A stretch of DNA of 35,981 nt from Bacteroidaceae bacterium (GTDB lineage: Bacteria; Bacteroidota; Bacteroidia; Bacteroidales; Bacteroidaceae): NCBI GenBank assembly GCA_017526905.1, contig JAFXQT010000035.1, positions 1 to 35,981 on the forward strand. The letters run 5' to 3'. The translations under genes were made by a program, and so were the position numbers. Positions 24,762 through 32,923 of the stretch are shown one piece after another. Positions within the stretch are counted from its first letter, which is position 1. Each line of letters opens with the position of its first letter. The notes beneath the pieces are model-generated. The model did no database searches. It was not told where the DNA came from and worked only from the letters and a program-made list of their open reading frames with translations.

Positions 24762-24797
24762 CAGCGCTTTATTATCGACAAATGAGTAAAGGTAACT

Positions 24798-25112
24798 ATG
24801 AAACGTTTTGCTTTTAAAATGTATCTGAAGCCAGGCTTCGAGGAGGAATACGAGCGCCGGCATGCGGCACTGTGGCCTGAACTGAAAAAACAGATTAAGG
24901 AGGCAGGTGTGTCCAACTACAGCATCTACTGGGATCGCGAAACCAACATTCTGTTTGGCTACCAGGAAATCGAGGGCGAACAGAGCTCGCAGGACATGGG
25001 GGCCGACGAGACCACGCAAAAGTGGTGGGCCTACATGAAGGACATCATGGAAACAAACCCCGACAACTCGCCCGTCACCATCCCCATCCAGGAAGTGTTC
25101 CATCTGGATTGA
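24798..25112 (+). CDS. rhaM: L-rhamnose mutarotase
   Basis: A 104-residue protein of the YiiL/RhaM family, which interconverts alpha- and beta-L-rhamnose so that the sugar can enter the isomerase pathway. Tyr18 and His22 (YERRHAALWPEL) sit at the positions used by the E. coli enzyme. VSNYSIYWDRETNILFGYQEIEG and QKWWAYMKDIM complete the dimeric ferredoxin-like fold. The length is exactly that of the family. It is cytoplasmic, with no signal peptide. No other rha catabolic genes are adjacent, but it fits the rhamnose released by the GH106 domain encoded about 13 kb upstream. Confidence 0.95.
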   Translation: MKRFAFKMYLKPGFEEEYERRHAALWPELKKQIKEAGVSNYSIYWDRETNILFGYQEIEGEQSSQDMGADETTQKWWAYMKDIMETNPDNSPVTIPIQEVFHLD

Positions 25113-25194
25113 CTACCGCCACACCTGCCACCGAAACCCTTCTGACGCACCGCCTTGCGCCCTCCCACCAAGGGGAGGGACGCACGGCAGCGTG

Positions 25195-26046
25195 CTATTT
25201 CACCACATGTGTTTCCAGCGCGAAGTTCTTTTCCATGTCGCCCGTACCATTGGCGGCATCGGTTTTAGCCGATAGGTTGTCTATCATATTCACCAGGATA
25301 GCCTCTTGTGTGGCAGGCACCACAGGCGATCCGAACTCGTGTGTGCCATGGTGTGCAAGCACACAGTGCACGATGCGCTTGGTTTCCTCGGCCTCGATGC
25401 CCTGTTTCTCCAGTTCCAGCTGCAGCTTGTGCGCACCTATATAGATGTGGCCCAACAGATACATGTCGGGCTGTGTCTCGCCCTGGCGGTTGTATTCATA
25501 CACCTTGCCATAGTCATGGAACATGATGCTGAGCACGCAACGCTCGGGTTTCACTGCGTATGGCAGATGCGGATACATGCCGTCCAGCAGGTCAAGCATC
25601 TGGTGTGTGTGGTTCAGTAGTCCACCGGGATAGGCATGGTGCATCACCGTGGCAGCCGGATATTCGGAATAAGGCTTGTACAATTTCTCGCCGAACTCCC
25701 GGATGATGCCAATGAGGCGCTCGTCCGTGCAGTAGCTGATGAGATGCTGCAGGGTGGCATCCCACACCTCGCGCTTGATGGGGCGCGGCAGCAAATTGTA
25801 CAGGGGATGGTTCTCCGTGGGGAAATCCATCACTTTCAGGTCAGTTCTGTTGCAGGCCTTCTTGCCTTGGTTGTCCCGGATTACGTAGAAGCTGACGATG
25901 CGCCCCACTACGGGTTCGGCATTGGCAGGCAGGTCCCACACGGCCACGTTGAGCGTTTCTTCCAAATTGGCCACCTTAAGGGTGGCAAAGGGCGAGCCGG
26001 TCTTGGTTGTATTGTTCTGTCGGCTCAGCACGATATATTCTTTCAT
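25195..26046 (-). CDS. YhaM-like 3'-5' exoribonuclease (HD domain)
   Basis: A 283-residue protein with an N-terminal OB-like nucleic-acid-binding part (TGSPFATLKVANLEETLNVAVW, then VVGRIVSFYVIRDNQGKK) and a C-terminal HD phosphohydrolase domain. Metal-binding residues are HHAYPGGLLNHTHQM, His177-Asp178 in MFHDYGK, LGHIYIG and LAHHGTHEFGSP. This domain order is that of YhaM-type exoribonucleases involved in RNA turnover. It is the last gene of a minus-strand run, 24 nt after the ABC ATPase. A GC-rich inverted repeat at 25157-25183 (CCTCCC/GGGAGG) between it and convergent rhaM may stop transcription. Confidence 0.85.
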   Translation of the reverse strand: MKEYIVLSRQNNTTKTGSPFATLKVANLEETLNVAVWDLPANAEPVVGRIVSFYVIRDNQGKKACNRTDLKVMDFPTENHPLYNLLPRPIKREVWDATLQHLISYCTDERLIGIIREFGEKLYKPYSEYPAATVMHHAYPGGLLNHTHQMLDLLDGMYPHLPYAVKPERCVLSIMFHDYGKVYEYNRQGETQPDMYLLGHIYIGAHKLQLELEKQGIEAEETKRIVHCVLAHHGTHEFGSPVVPATQEAILVNMIDNLSAKTDAANGTGDMEKNFALETHVVK

Positions 26047-26070
26047 TTCTTAAAGGGTTTGGTTCACTTG

Positions 26071-26913
26071 TTAATTACTGCTTTCTGCTTCCTTCTCCTT
26101 TTTCACCACGAAACGCTTTTCCTGCGGAACAAACTCGATGCCGGGGCCATGAAAGAAGCGAGGCAACGCACCGCTCTCGGCCAGTTCGCCGGGGGTGCCG
26201 ATAAGCAAAGGTTCGCCTGCCGCCAGCAGCCACAGGTTGTCGGCCGTTTGCAGGGCCAGTTCCAAGTCGTGTGTCGAAAGGAAGATGGTTTTGTTCATCT
26301 GATGTGCCAGCCGGCGCAGCAGCAACAACACCTCCACCTTCGAGGGGTAGTCCAGGAAAGCCGTTGGTTCGTCCAACAGGATGATGGGCGTTTGCTGGGC
26401 CAGCGTCTTGGCTATCATCACCTTCTGCCGTTCGCCATCGGACAGTGTGTTGACGTTTCGCCGCCGCAGCTTCTCTATGCCCACCAGCCGGATAGCCTCC
26501 TCCACCTGCGCCAAGTCATCATCGTGCAACTGCCCCCAGAAACCAGTATAAGGACTGCGCCCCATAGCCACAAGTTCGGCCACAGTCATGCCCTGAATGT
26601 TGGGACGCTCGGTCAGCACTATGCCGATGCGGGTGGCCAGTTCCTGAGTGGTATAGGATGCCAGCGGACGTCCTTCCAAAAGTATCTCGCCCGCCAGGGG
26701 CGGTTGGAAAGCCGCCAGCGTGCGCAGCAGCGTGCTCTTGCCGGCACCGTTGGGACCGAGCAAACAGGTGAGCTGTCCTTGTGGCAGGGTGGCATTGATA
26801 TCGCTGGCCACCACATGCGTGGCATGGCGCGAGCGGTAGCCCGTGGTGATATGGTACAGGCTGAAAGCCGGGCTGTTTCCGTCCTGCCTGTGTGATGTCT
26901 GTTCGTGTGTCAT
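26071..26913 (-). CDS. ABC transporter ATPase, iron-siderophore/cobalamin (FecE/BtuD) type
   Basis: A 280-residue ATP-binding subunit. Walker A is GPNGAGKST (53-61), the ABC signature is NTLSDGERQKVMIAKTLAQQ, Walker B is IILLDEPTAFLD and the H-loop is LSTHD. The overall pattern (ELVAMGRSPYTGFWGQL, then LALQTADNLWLLAAG) is that of ATPases serving iron-chelate or vitamin B12 importers. No permease or binding-protein gene is adjacent: the neighbours are GH20 (40 nt upstream) and the YhaM-like gene (24 nt downstream). The cognate permease must be elsewhere or the gene is an orphan. Confidence 0.92.
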   Translation of the reverse strand: MTHEQTSHRQDGNSPAFSLYHITTGYRSRHATHVVASDINATLPQGQLTCLLGPNGAGKSTLLRTLAAFQPPLAGEILLEGRPLASYTTQELATRIGIVLTERPNIQGMTVAELVAMGRSPYTGFWGQLHDDDLAQVEEAIRLVGIEKLRRRNVNTLSDGERQKVMIAKTLAQQTPIILLDEPTAFLDYPSKVEVLLLLRRLAHQMNKTIFLSTHDLELALQTADNLWLLAAGEPLLIGTPGELAESGALPRFFHGPGIEFVPQEKRFVVKKEKEAESSN

Positions 26914-26953
26914 CGTGTCGTTGCGTCAGAGTCTGTGAAACAGCCTGCCATCC

Positions 26954-28675
26954 CTACTCGATGGTGGGACAATAGTTGAAACCTAAACGATCGTACAAAC
27001 TGAGCATGTGTGGCAGACGCTGGCAGAAGGAGGCATAATCCTTCTGCGAGGCAGGAGTCCACTGCACCTCGCTCAAGGCATCCAGGCGCGGCAGCAGCAT
27101 GTAGAACACGTGCTGGGGGTAGGCCACATACTCCGTCCAGAGGTTACACTGCGGTCCCAGGATATAGGCTTGTTCTTCCGCCGTCAGCTCTTGAGGCAGC
27201 GGCTCAAAGCTATACACCTTGCTCACAGGCAGGTAGCCACCTATGCCAAGCGGTTGTTTGCGTTGGTCCTTCAACTGGTAGTGGTCTATGTAGCAGTGGC
27301 TGTTGGGCGTCATGATCACGTGGTGGTGTTGCCGGGCGGCAGCAATGCCGCCCTCCGTTCCGCGCCAGCTCATCACCGTGGCCTCTGGAGTCAGACCACC
27401 CTCCAGGATCTCATCCCAACCAATCAGGTTGCGTCCGCGCGAGGCAAGGAAAGCCTCCATCTCGTGGTTGATATACGTCTGCAACTGCTGTTCAGCACTC
27501 ATGCGCACCTTGCCGTTCGGTCCCATCACGGGCTGCAATCCCAGTTCTTTGATCTTGGCCTGGCACTTAGGGCAGTGCTCCCAGCGCACCCGCGGACTCT
27601 CGTCGCCACCTATATGAATGTACTTCGACGGGAACACATCGCACAGTTCGCCCAGCACCGTCTTTAGGAAACTGATTACATCGGGATTGCCGGCACACAG
27701 CACATCCTCGGCCACGCCCCACATGGGCCACACCTCATAGGGGCCGCCCGTGCAGCCCAAGTTTGGATATACGCTCAGAGCGGCCAGCATGTGCCCGGGC
27801 AGATCAATCTCAGGAATCACCGTGATATAGCGTTCGGCAGCATAGTTCACTATTTCCCGACACTCGGCCTGGGTGTAGTAGCCTCCGTAGGACACATTGT
27901 CATACACGCCGCTGTTCTGTCCCAGCACGGTGCACTTGCGCACGCTGCCCTTCTTGGCCAGTTCGGGCAGCGCCTTCACTTCAAATCGCCAGCCCTGGTC
28001 GTCGGTAATATGCCAGTGCAGTTTATTGCACCCGTGCAAGGCCAGTTGGTCTATGTAGCGCTTCACCGTGGGCAGGTCGAAGTAGTGTCGCGAGCAGTCG
28101 AAATGCATGCCGCGATACACAAAGCGGGGCTGATCCTGTATGCTGCCTGTGGGCAACACCACCTTCGCACTGCCTTTAGCCTGCAGCGGCAAAGCCTTCC
28201 TGATGGTCTGGGCGGCACGGTATAGACCCACAGGGGCAGCGGCACTGATGGTGATGCCCCGACGGCTGATGCTGATGGTATAAGCCTCCTGCTGGGGCGT
28301 GCTACCTTCCACACGCGGGTCGGCAGGTGTCGTGGCCACCTGCGCCTGGGCCGCGCCCTTGCCACCGGCTTTGGCGGTCTTTCCTTTCGCCCCGGCCTTG
28401 ATGCTCAGATACACGGCGGCCTTTTTGTTGTTGGGCTGCAGAAGCAGGTTCACGCCCGACGTTTCCTCAATAAACTGGCGCAGCCATGAGGCTATACGAC
28501 CTTGCTCGGGCTGGCTGGCATCATAGCCGATGCCCATGCCAGAGGTTAGCGTGAAAGTCTGCGTGCTGTCGGTCTGAACGCTCAGGGGCAGCGGAATAAC
28601 GTGAAAGTCGGCCTGTTGGGCCCACTGCAGGACTGGCCAAAGCAATATAGCCAGCGCAAGGATTGTTCGTTTCAT
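26954..28675 (-). CDS. GH20 beta-N-acetylhexosaminidase
   Basis: A 573-residue exported family 20 hexosaminidase, which releases terminal GlcNAc or GalNAc from glycans by substrate-assisted catalysis. The signal peptide is MKRTILALAILLWPVLQWAQQ, giving the start at 28675 rather than 28738. The N-terminal GH20b domain contains an unusual Ala/Gly/Lys-rich low-complexity insert (about residues 96-120). The catalytic barrel begins near FVYRGMHFDCSRHYF, with HWHITDDQGWRFEVKALPEL and the Asp-Glu pair in YIHIGGDESPRV (about 356-357), then LIGWDEILEGG and VMSWRGTEGG. It probably acts on host or bacterial glycans in the periplasm. A minus-strand TAGCTTTG at about 28770-28777 is a possible -7 element. 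Confidence 0.95.
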   Translation of the reverse strand: MKRTILALAILLWPVLQWAQQADFHVIPLPLSVQTDSTQTFTLTSGMGIGYDASQPEQGRIASWLRQFIEETSGVNLLLQPNNKKAAVYLSIKAGAKGKTAKAGGKGAAQAQVATTPADPRVEGSTPQQEAYTISISRRGITISAAAPVGLYRAAQTIRKALPLQAKGSAKVVLPTGSIQDQPRFVYRGMHFDCSRHYFDLPTVKRYIDQLALHGCNKLHWHITDDQGWRFEVKALPELAKKGSVRKCTVLGQNSGVYDNVSYGGYYTQAECREIVNYAAERYITVIPEIDLPGHMLAALSVYPNLGCTGGPYEVWPMWGVAEDVLCAGNPDVISFLKTVLGELCDVFPSKYIHIGGDESPRVRWEHCPKCQAKIKELGLQPVMGPNGKVRMSAEQQLQTYINHEMEAFLASRGRNLIGWDEILEGGLTPEATVMSWRGTEGGIAAARQHHHVIMTPNSHCYIDHYQLKDQRKQPLGIGGYLPVSKVYSFEPLPQELTAEEQAYILGPQCNLWTEYVAYPQHVFYMLLPRLDALSEVQWTPASQKDYASFCQRLPHMLSLYDRLGFNYCPTIE

Positions 28676-28868
28676 GGGGTGTATGTTTAATGGTTTATTG
28701 CTGTATGCTACTCGCGGTTTTTGTTTTTGTATTTTCATCAGAGGCCACGATGCTGACCTGTTTCCGCTGCAAAGCTAATGAAAAAATCGTAGTTTGCATG
28801 CGCATTCGCCCAGAAATTGCATAATTACCTGCTGGCACATGGCCACGGCAGAAGCGGCCGAGACGCAA

Positions 28869-28900
28869 AGCACCCCGCAAGAAACGACTTGCGGGGTGCT
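28869..28900 (-). terminator. 13-bp perfect hairpin downstream of the membrane protein gene
   Basis: AGCACCCCGCAAG (28869-28881) and its exact complement (28888-28900) enclose a 6-nt loop. On the minus strand it follows the stop of the 28938-29633 gene by about 40 nt. Only a weak T-rich stretch (CTTTGCGTCT) follows. Confidence 0.7.
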
Positions 28901-28937
28901 GTATAACTAAACGATATAGGATGATCGTGGGGCAGGA

Positions 28938-29633
28938 TTATGCCTCAACGTCCACATAGGTAGGCTCCTCCTGGTCCTTCAGGTCCTGATATACAACCAC
29001 CATCATGAAGTTGATAATGACTTCGGCAAAAATCAGACCCACGCAGCAGCACAGGAAACCAACGATGGCTATGCCGATGGCCACGATGCCCAGAAGCAAC
29101 AGGTTCCAGAAGTTGCCCTCGGTCAGCTTCCACGAACGGCCAAAAGCTTCGGCGAAACTGACGTCCTCGGTGGCTGCAATAAGCGGAGCGAACATCCAGC
29201 GCACTGCCAGGAAAATACCAGGCAGGATGCACAGCAGGGTGCCGAAGCCCACGGCCAACCCGAAGCACAGTTCTACGGCAAAGAAGATGGCGAACTGAGT
29301 CACATCGATCTTCAGCTCATCACCCAGCACCTCATAGGGCTTGCCGAAGCTAAGGGCATTACGCAGGAAACGGTAGGTGATGAAACCCAAATAAATAGAA
29401 ACAAGCACGCCCACAGCCAACCAGGGGCTCACGCTCAGGGATTCGCTGAGCGCTTCGGCCACGACTTGCGGGTCGGGATTCTGCCCCAAGCCGGTCAGCA
29501 CAGAGGTGTCATAGTTGATGCCAAAATTACTGAAGATGCCCTCGATGATAGAGAGCAAGACGAAGAGCGGCCAGTGCTTCACGGCCAGGTCCCACGAACG
29601 GGATACGACGGACTCGATGGAAATCTTTTTCAT
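28938..29633 (-). CDS. multi-pass membrane protein of unknown function
   Basis: A 231-residue integral membrane protein with about five hydrophobic segments (WPLFVLLSIIEGIFSNFG, SPWLAVGVLVSIYLGFITY, FAIFFAVELCFGLAVGFGTLLCILPGIFLAV, WNLLLLGIVAIGIAIVGFLCCCVGLIFAEV). The central LCILPGIFLAVRWMFAPLIAATEDVSFAEAFGRSWKLTEGNFW resembles the YciC/DUF975-like and 'glycerophosphoryl diester phosphodiesterase membrane domain' group. Those proteins share a Pro-Gly-rich helix followed by a Ser-Trp amphipathic stretch. No enzyme motif is visible. The acidic tail (DQEEPTYVDVEA) is probably cytoplasmic. It has its own terminator at 28869-28900. Confidence 0.75.
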   Translation of the reverse strand: MKKISIESVVSRSWDLAVKHWPLFVLLSIIEGIFSNFGINYDTSVLTGLGQNPDPQVVAEALSESLSVSPWLAVGVLVSIYLGFITYRFLRNALSFGKPYEVLGDELKIDVTQFAIFFAVELCFGLAVGFGTLLCILPGIFLAVRWMFAPLIAATEDVSFAEAFGRSWKLTEGNFWNLLLLGIVAIGIAIVGFLCCCVGLIFAEVIINFMMVVVYQDLKDQEEPTYVDVEA

Positions 29634-29724
29634 TGTTCTGTTGTGTTTTGTTTATGAATGGTTCTGTTTCTATCTCTTTGACGTAAGGCTGGGGCCGAAA
29701 GTTGCAACTACTCGCTAAAAAAAC

Positions 29725-29997
29725 TCACAGCCCCACAATATTTCGCAACACGCCCCATGCAAGAGCCGCCACAAGCAGGACGAATGCCTCACGCCCCGTC
29801 ACGTTGCGACGCTGCCACAACCACCACGCCACCCCCATCGGCACAGCCAGGAATAGTGCAGGGTTCAGCCAGAAGGCCTCAACCACCTGCCCATGCCACA
29901 ATGCCAACAGCATACGTTGTGCACCACACAGAGGGCAGCGGAGCCCAGTGAGCCAGTGCAGCGGACAGGTGAACATCCACCACGCTTGTTCGTTCAT
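29725..29997 (-). CDS. DUF2752 membrane protein
   Basis: A 90-residue membrane protein of the DUF2752 family. The signature is visible as CPLHWLTGLRCPLCGAQRMLLALWHG (Cys-Pro, Thr-Gly, Cys-Pro-x-Cys-Gly, Arg), followed by two hydrophobic helices (ALFLAVPMGVAWWLW and AFVLLVAALAWGVLRNIVGL). The function of the family is unknown. The start at 29997 is preferred because a minus-strand -7 element TACATTTG (plus-strand 30002-30009) ends four nucleotides before it. An upstream in-frame ATG at 30015 would lie before the promoter element. Confidence 0.82.
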   Translation of the reverse strand: MNEQAWWMFTCPLHWLTGLRCPLCGAQRMLLALWHGQVVEAFWLNPALFLAVPMGVAWWLWQRRNVTGREAFVLLVAALAWGVLRNIVGL

Positions 29998-30001
29998 GAT
30001 G

Positions 30002-30033
30002 CAAATGTAGGGCATTAGGCCGATTCCGCCAAG
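30002..30033 (-). promoter_or_regulatory. promoter of the DUF2752 gene
   Basis: On the minus strand, -7 TACATTTG (plus-strand 30002-30009) and a -33-like CTTG (plus-strand 30030-30033) are 20 nt apart. The ATG begins four nucleotides after the -7 element, so the transcript appears leaderless. Confidence 0.5.
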
Positions 30034-30053
30034 AAAAATGGAAAGATTTGTAC

Positions 30054-31409
30054 TTAACCCTGCTTAATTTTTCGCTTACCCGACATGTAACGGCGTGTCT
30101 CAGCCGACAATACTCCCGCCAAGGCCAGCAGCGAAATCAGGTTGGGTATGGCCATGAGGCCGTTCAGCAAGTCGGCCAGGTTCCACACCACGGTAAGCTG
30201 CACCACGGCACCGGCCAAGATGGCAGCCACATAAAGGACCCTATATATAATAAGGTATCGCTTGCCACTGAGATACTCCACCGCCCGCTCGCCGTAATAG
30301 CTCCAGCCCAGGATGGTGGAGAAGGCAAACGTGACGATGCCGAAAGTGAGCAGCGGCGCTCCCACCACGGGAATCTTCTCAAAGGCCATCTTGGTGAGTG
30401 CGCCCCCGTTGGAGTAATCCACGTCGGGATAGGCTATGATGCTGGACACCAGCACCAGCCCCGTCAGGGCGCAAATGATCACCGTGTCCCAGAACGTGGC
30501 CGTGCTGGACACCAACGCCTGCCGCACAGGATCCTTCGTCTGTGCAGCGGCAGCCACGATGGGAGCCGAGCCCATGCCGCTTTCGTTGCTGAACAAGCCA
30601 CGGGCTATGCCATAGCGTGCCGTCATCATGATGGTGGTGCCGGCAAAGCCGCCACCGGCGGCCTCAGGCGTAAAGGCACTGCGGCATATCAGGCACAGCG
30701 CCTGCCACACATAAGCCCCGTTCACGCACAGAATATACAAGCAGCCCAACACATAGAGCAAGGCCATGAGCGGCACGAAGGCCGTGCAGAAACGCGCAAT
30801 GCCCCGCACGCCAAACAGTATGACCAGCCCAGCCATGGTGGCCAGAACGATACCCGTCCACAGGGGCTGGATGCCGTAGGTCTCCCTGCAGAGCAGCGAG
30901 ATGGCATTGCTCTGCACGGTGTTGCCTATGCCAAAGGCCGCCACGGCCGTAAGCACACAAAACACCACGGCCAGACTCTTCCAACCCAAGCCACGCTCCA
31001 ACGCATACATCGGGCCGCCCAGCATGGTGCCGTCGCTGGTGCGCACACGGTACTTCACAGCCAGCAGCCCTTCGGCATATTTTGTTGCAATGCCCAGCAC
31101 GCCCGTCAGCCAGCACCACAGCACAGCACCAGGACCGCCCAGTGCCACGGCAGTGGCCACACCCACGATATTGCCGGTGCCGATGGTGGCCGCCAGCGAG
31201 GTGGCCAGGGCACCGAACTGCGACACATCGCCCTCGGCGCCGTCGTCGCGTGTCACACTGAGCCGGATAGCACGCAGGATGTGCCGCTGCGGAAAGCGCA
31301 GGCGGATGGTCAGATACAGGTGCGTGCCAAGCAACAACACTATCATAGGCCAGCCCCACAACTCACGGGCTGCCTCGGCGATGAAGGCATTTATATCAGT
31401 AGGTGTCAT
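30054..31409 (-). CDS. alanine/glycine:cation (AGCS) symporter
   Basis: A 451-residue sodium-coupled amino-acid importer of the AGCS family, with about ten or eleven transmembrane helices. Family hallmarks are ATSLAATIGTGNIVGVATAVALGGPGAVLWCW, KYAEGLLAVKYRV, GGPMYALERGLG, FSNESGMGSAPIVAAAAQTKDPVRQALVSS and FAFSTILGWSYYGERAVEYLSGKR. Known members carry alanine or glycine with Na+. The protein is complete, with a basic tail (RRYMSGKRKIKQG). It is transcribed toward the DUF2752 gene, 56 nt away, which seems to have its own promoter. No substrate-specific neighbour is present. Confidence 0.94.
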   Translation of the reverse strand: MTPTDINAFIAEAARELWGWPMIVLLLGTHLYLTIRLRFPQRHILRAIRLSVTRDDGAEGDVSQFGALATSLAATIGTGNIVGVATAVALGGPGAVLWCWLTGVLGIATKYAEGLLAVKYRVRTSDGTMLGGPMYALERGLGWKSLAVVFCVLTAVAAFGIGNTVQSNAISLLCRETYGIQPLWTGIVLATMAGLVILFGVRGIARFCTAFVPLMALLYVLGCLYILCVNGAYVWQALCLICRSAFTPEAAGGGFAGTTIMMTARYGIARGLFSNESGMGSAPIVAAAAQTKDPVRQALVSSTATFWDTVIICALTGLVLVSSIIAYPDVDYSNGGALTKMAFEKIPVVGAPLLTFGIVTFAFSTILGWSYYGERAVEYLSGKRYLIIYRVLYVAAILAGAVVQLTVVWNLADLLNGLMAIPNLISLLALAGVLSAETRRYMSGKRKIKQG

Positions 31410-31459
31410 GGTGTCAGATCGGAGGCTTTGCTCATACGTGTAACAATCTCGTTGTAAGG

Positions 31460-31954
31460 TTATGCGTCGGCAAAGACACGGCCGTCAGCCAGTGTAACCT
31501 CCAACGCTGTGTATTCGCAGTGGAAATCGTTACGAAGGCGCTCCATATAACGCCGGCACTCCCACTGGCACATGGGCAGGTCGTGCAGCAGATAGTTGCC
31601 ACAGGTTTCTGGCGTGGTGGCAGGCACCTCCGTCTGATCCAGAATCCACTCCAGGCAACTGATGGTCAGCTCGCGCATGTCCTGCACGGTATAGTCACCT
31701 GTCATCACCACATACATACCCGTAAGACAGCCCATAGGGCCCACATACACCACATCGTCCTTCACATCAGAGTTTCGCATCCAGGTGGCCATGAGGTGCT
31801 CTATGCTGTGCATGGCAGCCGGAGCAACGGCAGGCTCCTTGTTGGGTTCGGTTATACGAAGGTCGAAGGTCGTGAAGCCTCTATCCTGGCGCGACACATA
31901 GATGCCAGGCTTTAGATGGGTATGATCGATGGTGAAACTCTGTATTACTTCCAT
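31460..31954 (-). CDS. luxS: S-ribosylhomocysteine lyase LuxS
   Basis: A 164-residue metalloenzyme that splits S-ribosylhomocysteine into homocysteine and DPD, the precursor of AI-2. Metal ligands are His49 and His53 of the HSIEH motif and Cys118 in ETCGNYLLHDLP; Cys76 in GPMGCLTGMY and Glu52 complete the active site. The start at 31954 gives MEVIQSFTIDHTHLKPGIYV, the usual N-terminus. Upstream in-frame codons (to 32047) only translate a simple-sequence repeat. mtnN, whose product supplies the substrate, lies 234 nt upstream on the same strand. The intervening space is filled with repeats, so co-transcription is uncertain. Confidence 0.96.
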   Translation of the reverse strand: MEVIQSFTIDHTHLKPGIYVSRQDRGFTTFDLRITEPNKEPAVAPAAMHSIEHLMATWMRNSDVKDDVVYVGPMGCLTGMYVVMTGDYTVQDMRELTISCLEWILDQTEVPATTPETCGNYLLHDLPMCQWECRRYMERLRNDFHCEYTALEVTLADGRVFADA

Positions 31955-31957
31955 AAG

Positions 31958-32171
31958 GAAAAGTGAAAAGTGAAAAGTGGAAAGTGAAAGGGGAAAATGA
32001 AAAGTGAAGAGAGGCAAGCGAAAAGTGGAAAGTTTCTGCTGGGCCACCGTGCCCGGCGGTTCCCCGCCGGGTAAGCAACGCCCCTATTCCCACTGAGCAT
32101 CGCGGTTCCCTACCCGCCGGGTATGCAAGGACGCCATGCCTCACGCGCTGCATCGCGGTTCCCTACCCGCC
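31958..32171. repeat. simple and direct repeats between mtnN and luxS
   Basis: 31958-32035 is a degenerate tandem of GTGAAAA/GTGGAAA heptamers just before the luxS start. It is like the T/A-rich spacer of the composite repeats but longer. Beyond it, a 22-bp sequence beginning GCATCGCGGTTCCC occurs at 32097-32118 and identically at 32150-32171, and CCGCCGGGTA-type blocks recur in between. No gene is visible here. Confidence 0.75.
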
Positions 32172-32188
32172 ATGTCTCCGCCGCCCCA

Positions 32189-32923
32189 TCAGTCCTTGAA
32201 ATCGAGCAAGGCAAATTCTGTAGGCAACGCAGCCAGGAAGCGCCGGGTGATGCTGAAGGACCGCTCGGCCAGCTGACTCCAGAAATCCTGATACTGCTGC
32301 CAGTGCCCGTCGGCACCCGGCGTGTCGCTCAGCACGCGGAAACTCACATAAGGCAGCCCGTGCAGGAAGCACGTCTGCGCCACCGCCGCACTCTCCATGT
32401 CCACCGCCAGCGCCTCTGGGAACCGCTGCTTGATAGCCGACAGCTGCTGCTTGTCGCTGATGAACTGGTCGCCGGTGCATATCAGCCCTGCATACACCGC
32501 AGGCTGGCGGTTGTCGGCAAAAGGCTGCGGCAGATACTCCATGGCCGTTTCCACCAGCTGTTCCTCAGCCTTGAAACGTGCCGGCATATCCTGAATCTGA
32601 CCAGGCTCACAGCCAGGAATGGTCACATCATGGTAGGCAGTAGCAGTGCTTACCACTACATCCATCACCTTGAGGCGGTTGTCTATGCCGCCCGCACAGC
32701 CGGTGGATATGATACATTGGGGCTTGAAATGCCGGATGAGTGTGGTGGCACCCACCGCAGCGTTCACCTTCCCTATGCCGCACTGCATCAGCACAAGGGT
32801 GTTCTGGCCGAGTGAGCCGATAGTGAAAGTGTAACGGCCGTCGCTCTCGGTGACGGCATTTGCCAGCAGATGCACAAGTTGTTCGTGCTCCTTGCTCATG
32901 GCTGAAAGGATTCCGATGGTCAT
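32189..32923 (-). CDS. mtnN: 5'-methylthioadenosine/S-adenosylhomocysteine nucleosidase
   Basis: A 244-residue nucleosidase that cleaves adenine from S-adenosylhomocysteine and methylthioadenosine in the activated methyl cycle. The N-terminus MTIGILSAMSKEHEQLVHLL is canonical. The nucleobase and ribose pockets are visible as STGCAGGIDNRLKVMDVVVST, the conserved VDMESAAVAQTCFLHGLPYVSFRVLSD (catalytic Asp in SDTPG) and GDQFIS. The length matches the family. It makes S-ribosylhomocysteine for the downstream luxS product. A minus-strand TACTTTTG (plus-strand 33000-33007) may be its -7 element, giving a leader of about 76 nt. Confidence 0.95.
   Translation of the reverse strand: MTIGILSAMSKEHEQLVHLLANAVTESDGRYTFTIGSLGQNTLVLMQCGIGKVNAAVGATTLIRHFKPQCIISTGCAGGIDNRLKVMDVVVSTATAYHDVTIPGCEPGQIQDMPARFKAEEQLVETAMEYLPQPFADNRQPAVYAGLICTGDQFISDKQQLSAIKQRFPEALAVDMESAAVAQTCFLHGLPYVSFRVLSDTPGADGHWQQYQDFWSQLAERSFSITRRFLAALPTEFALLDFKD

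Noticed and set aside
25157-25183. Rho-independent terminator between rhaM and the YhaM-like gene
   Set aside because: A short GC stem (CCTCCC/GGGAGG) is present but lacks a T-run, so it is mentioned only as a possible stop in the gene entry.
30048-31457. 469-residue plus-strand ORF opposite the AGCS symporter gene
   Set aside because: It is an antisense shadow; the minus strand has the full set of AGCS motifs.
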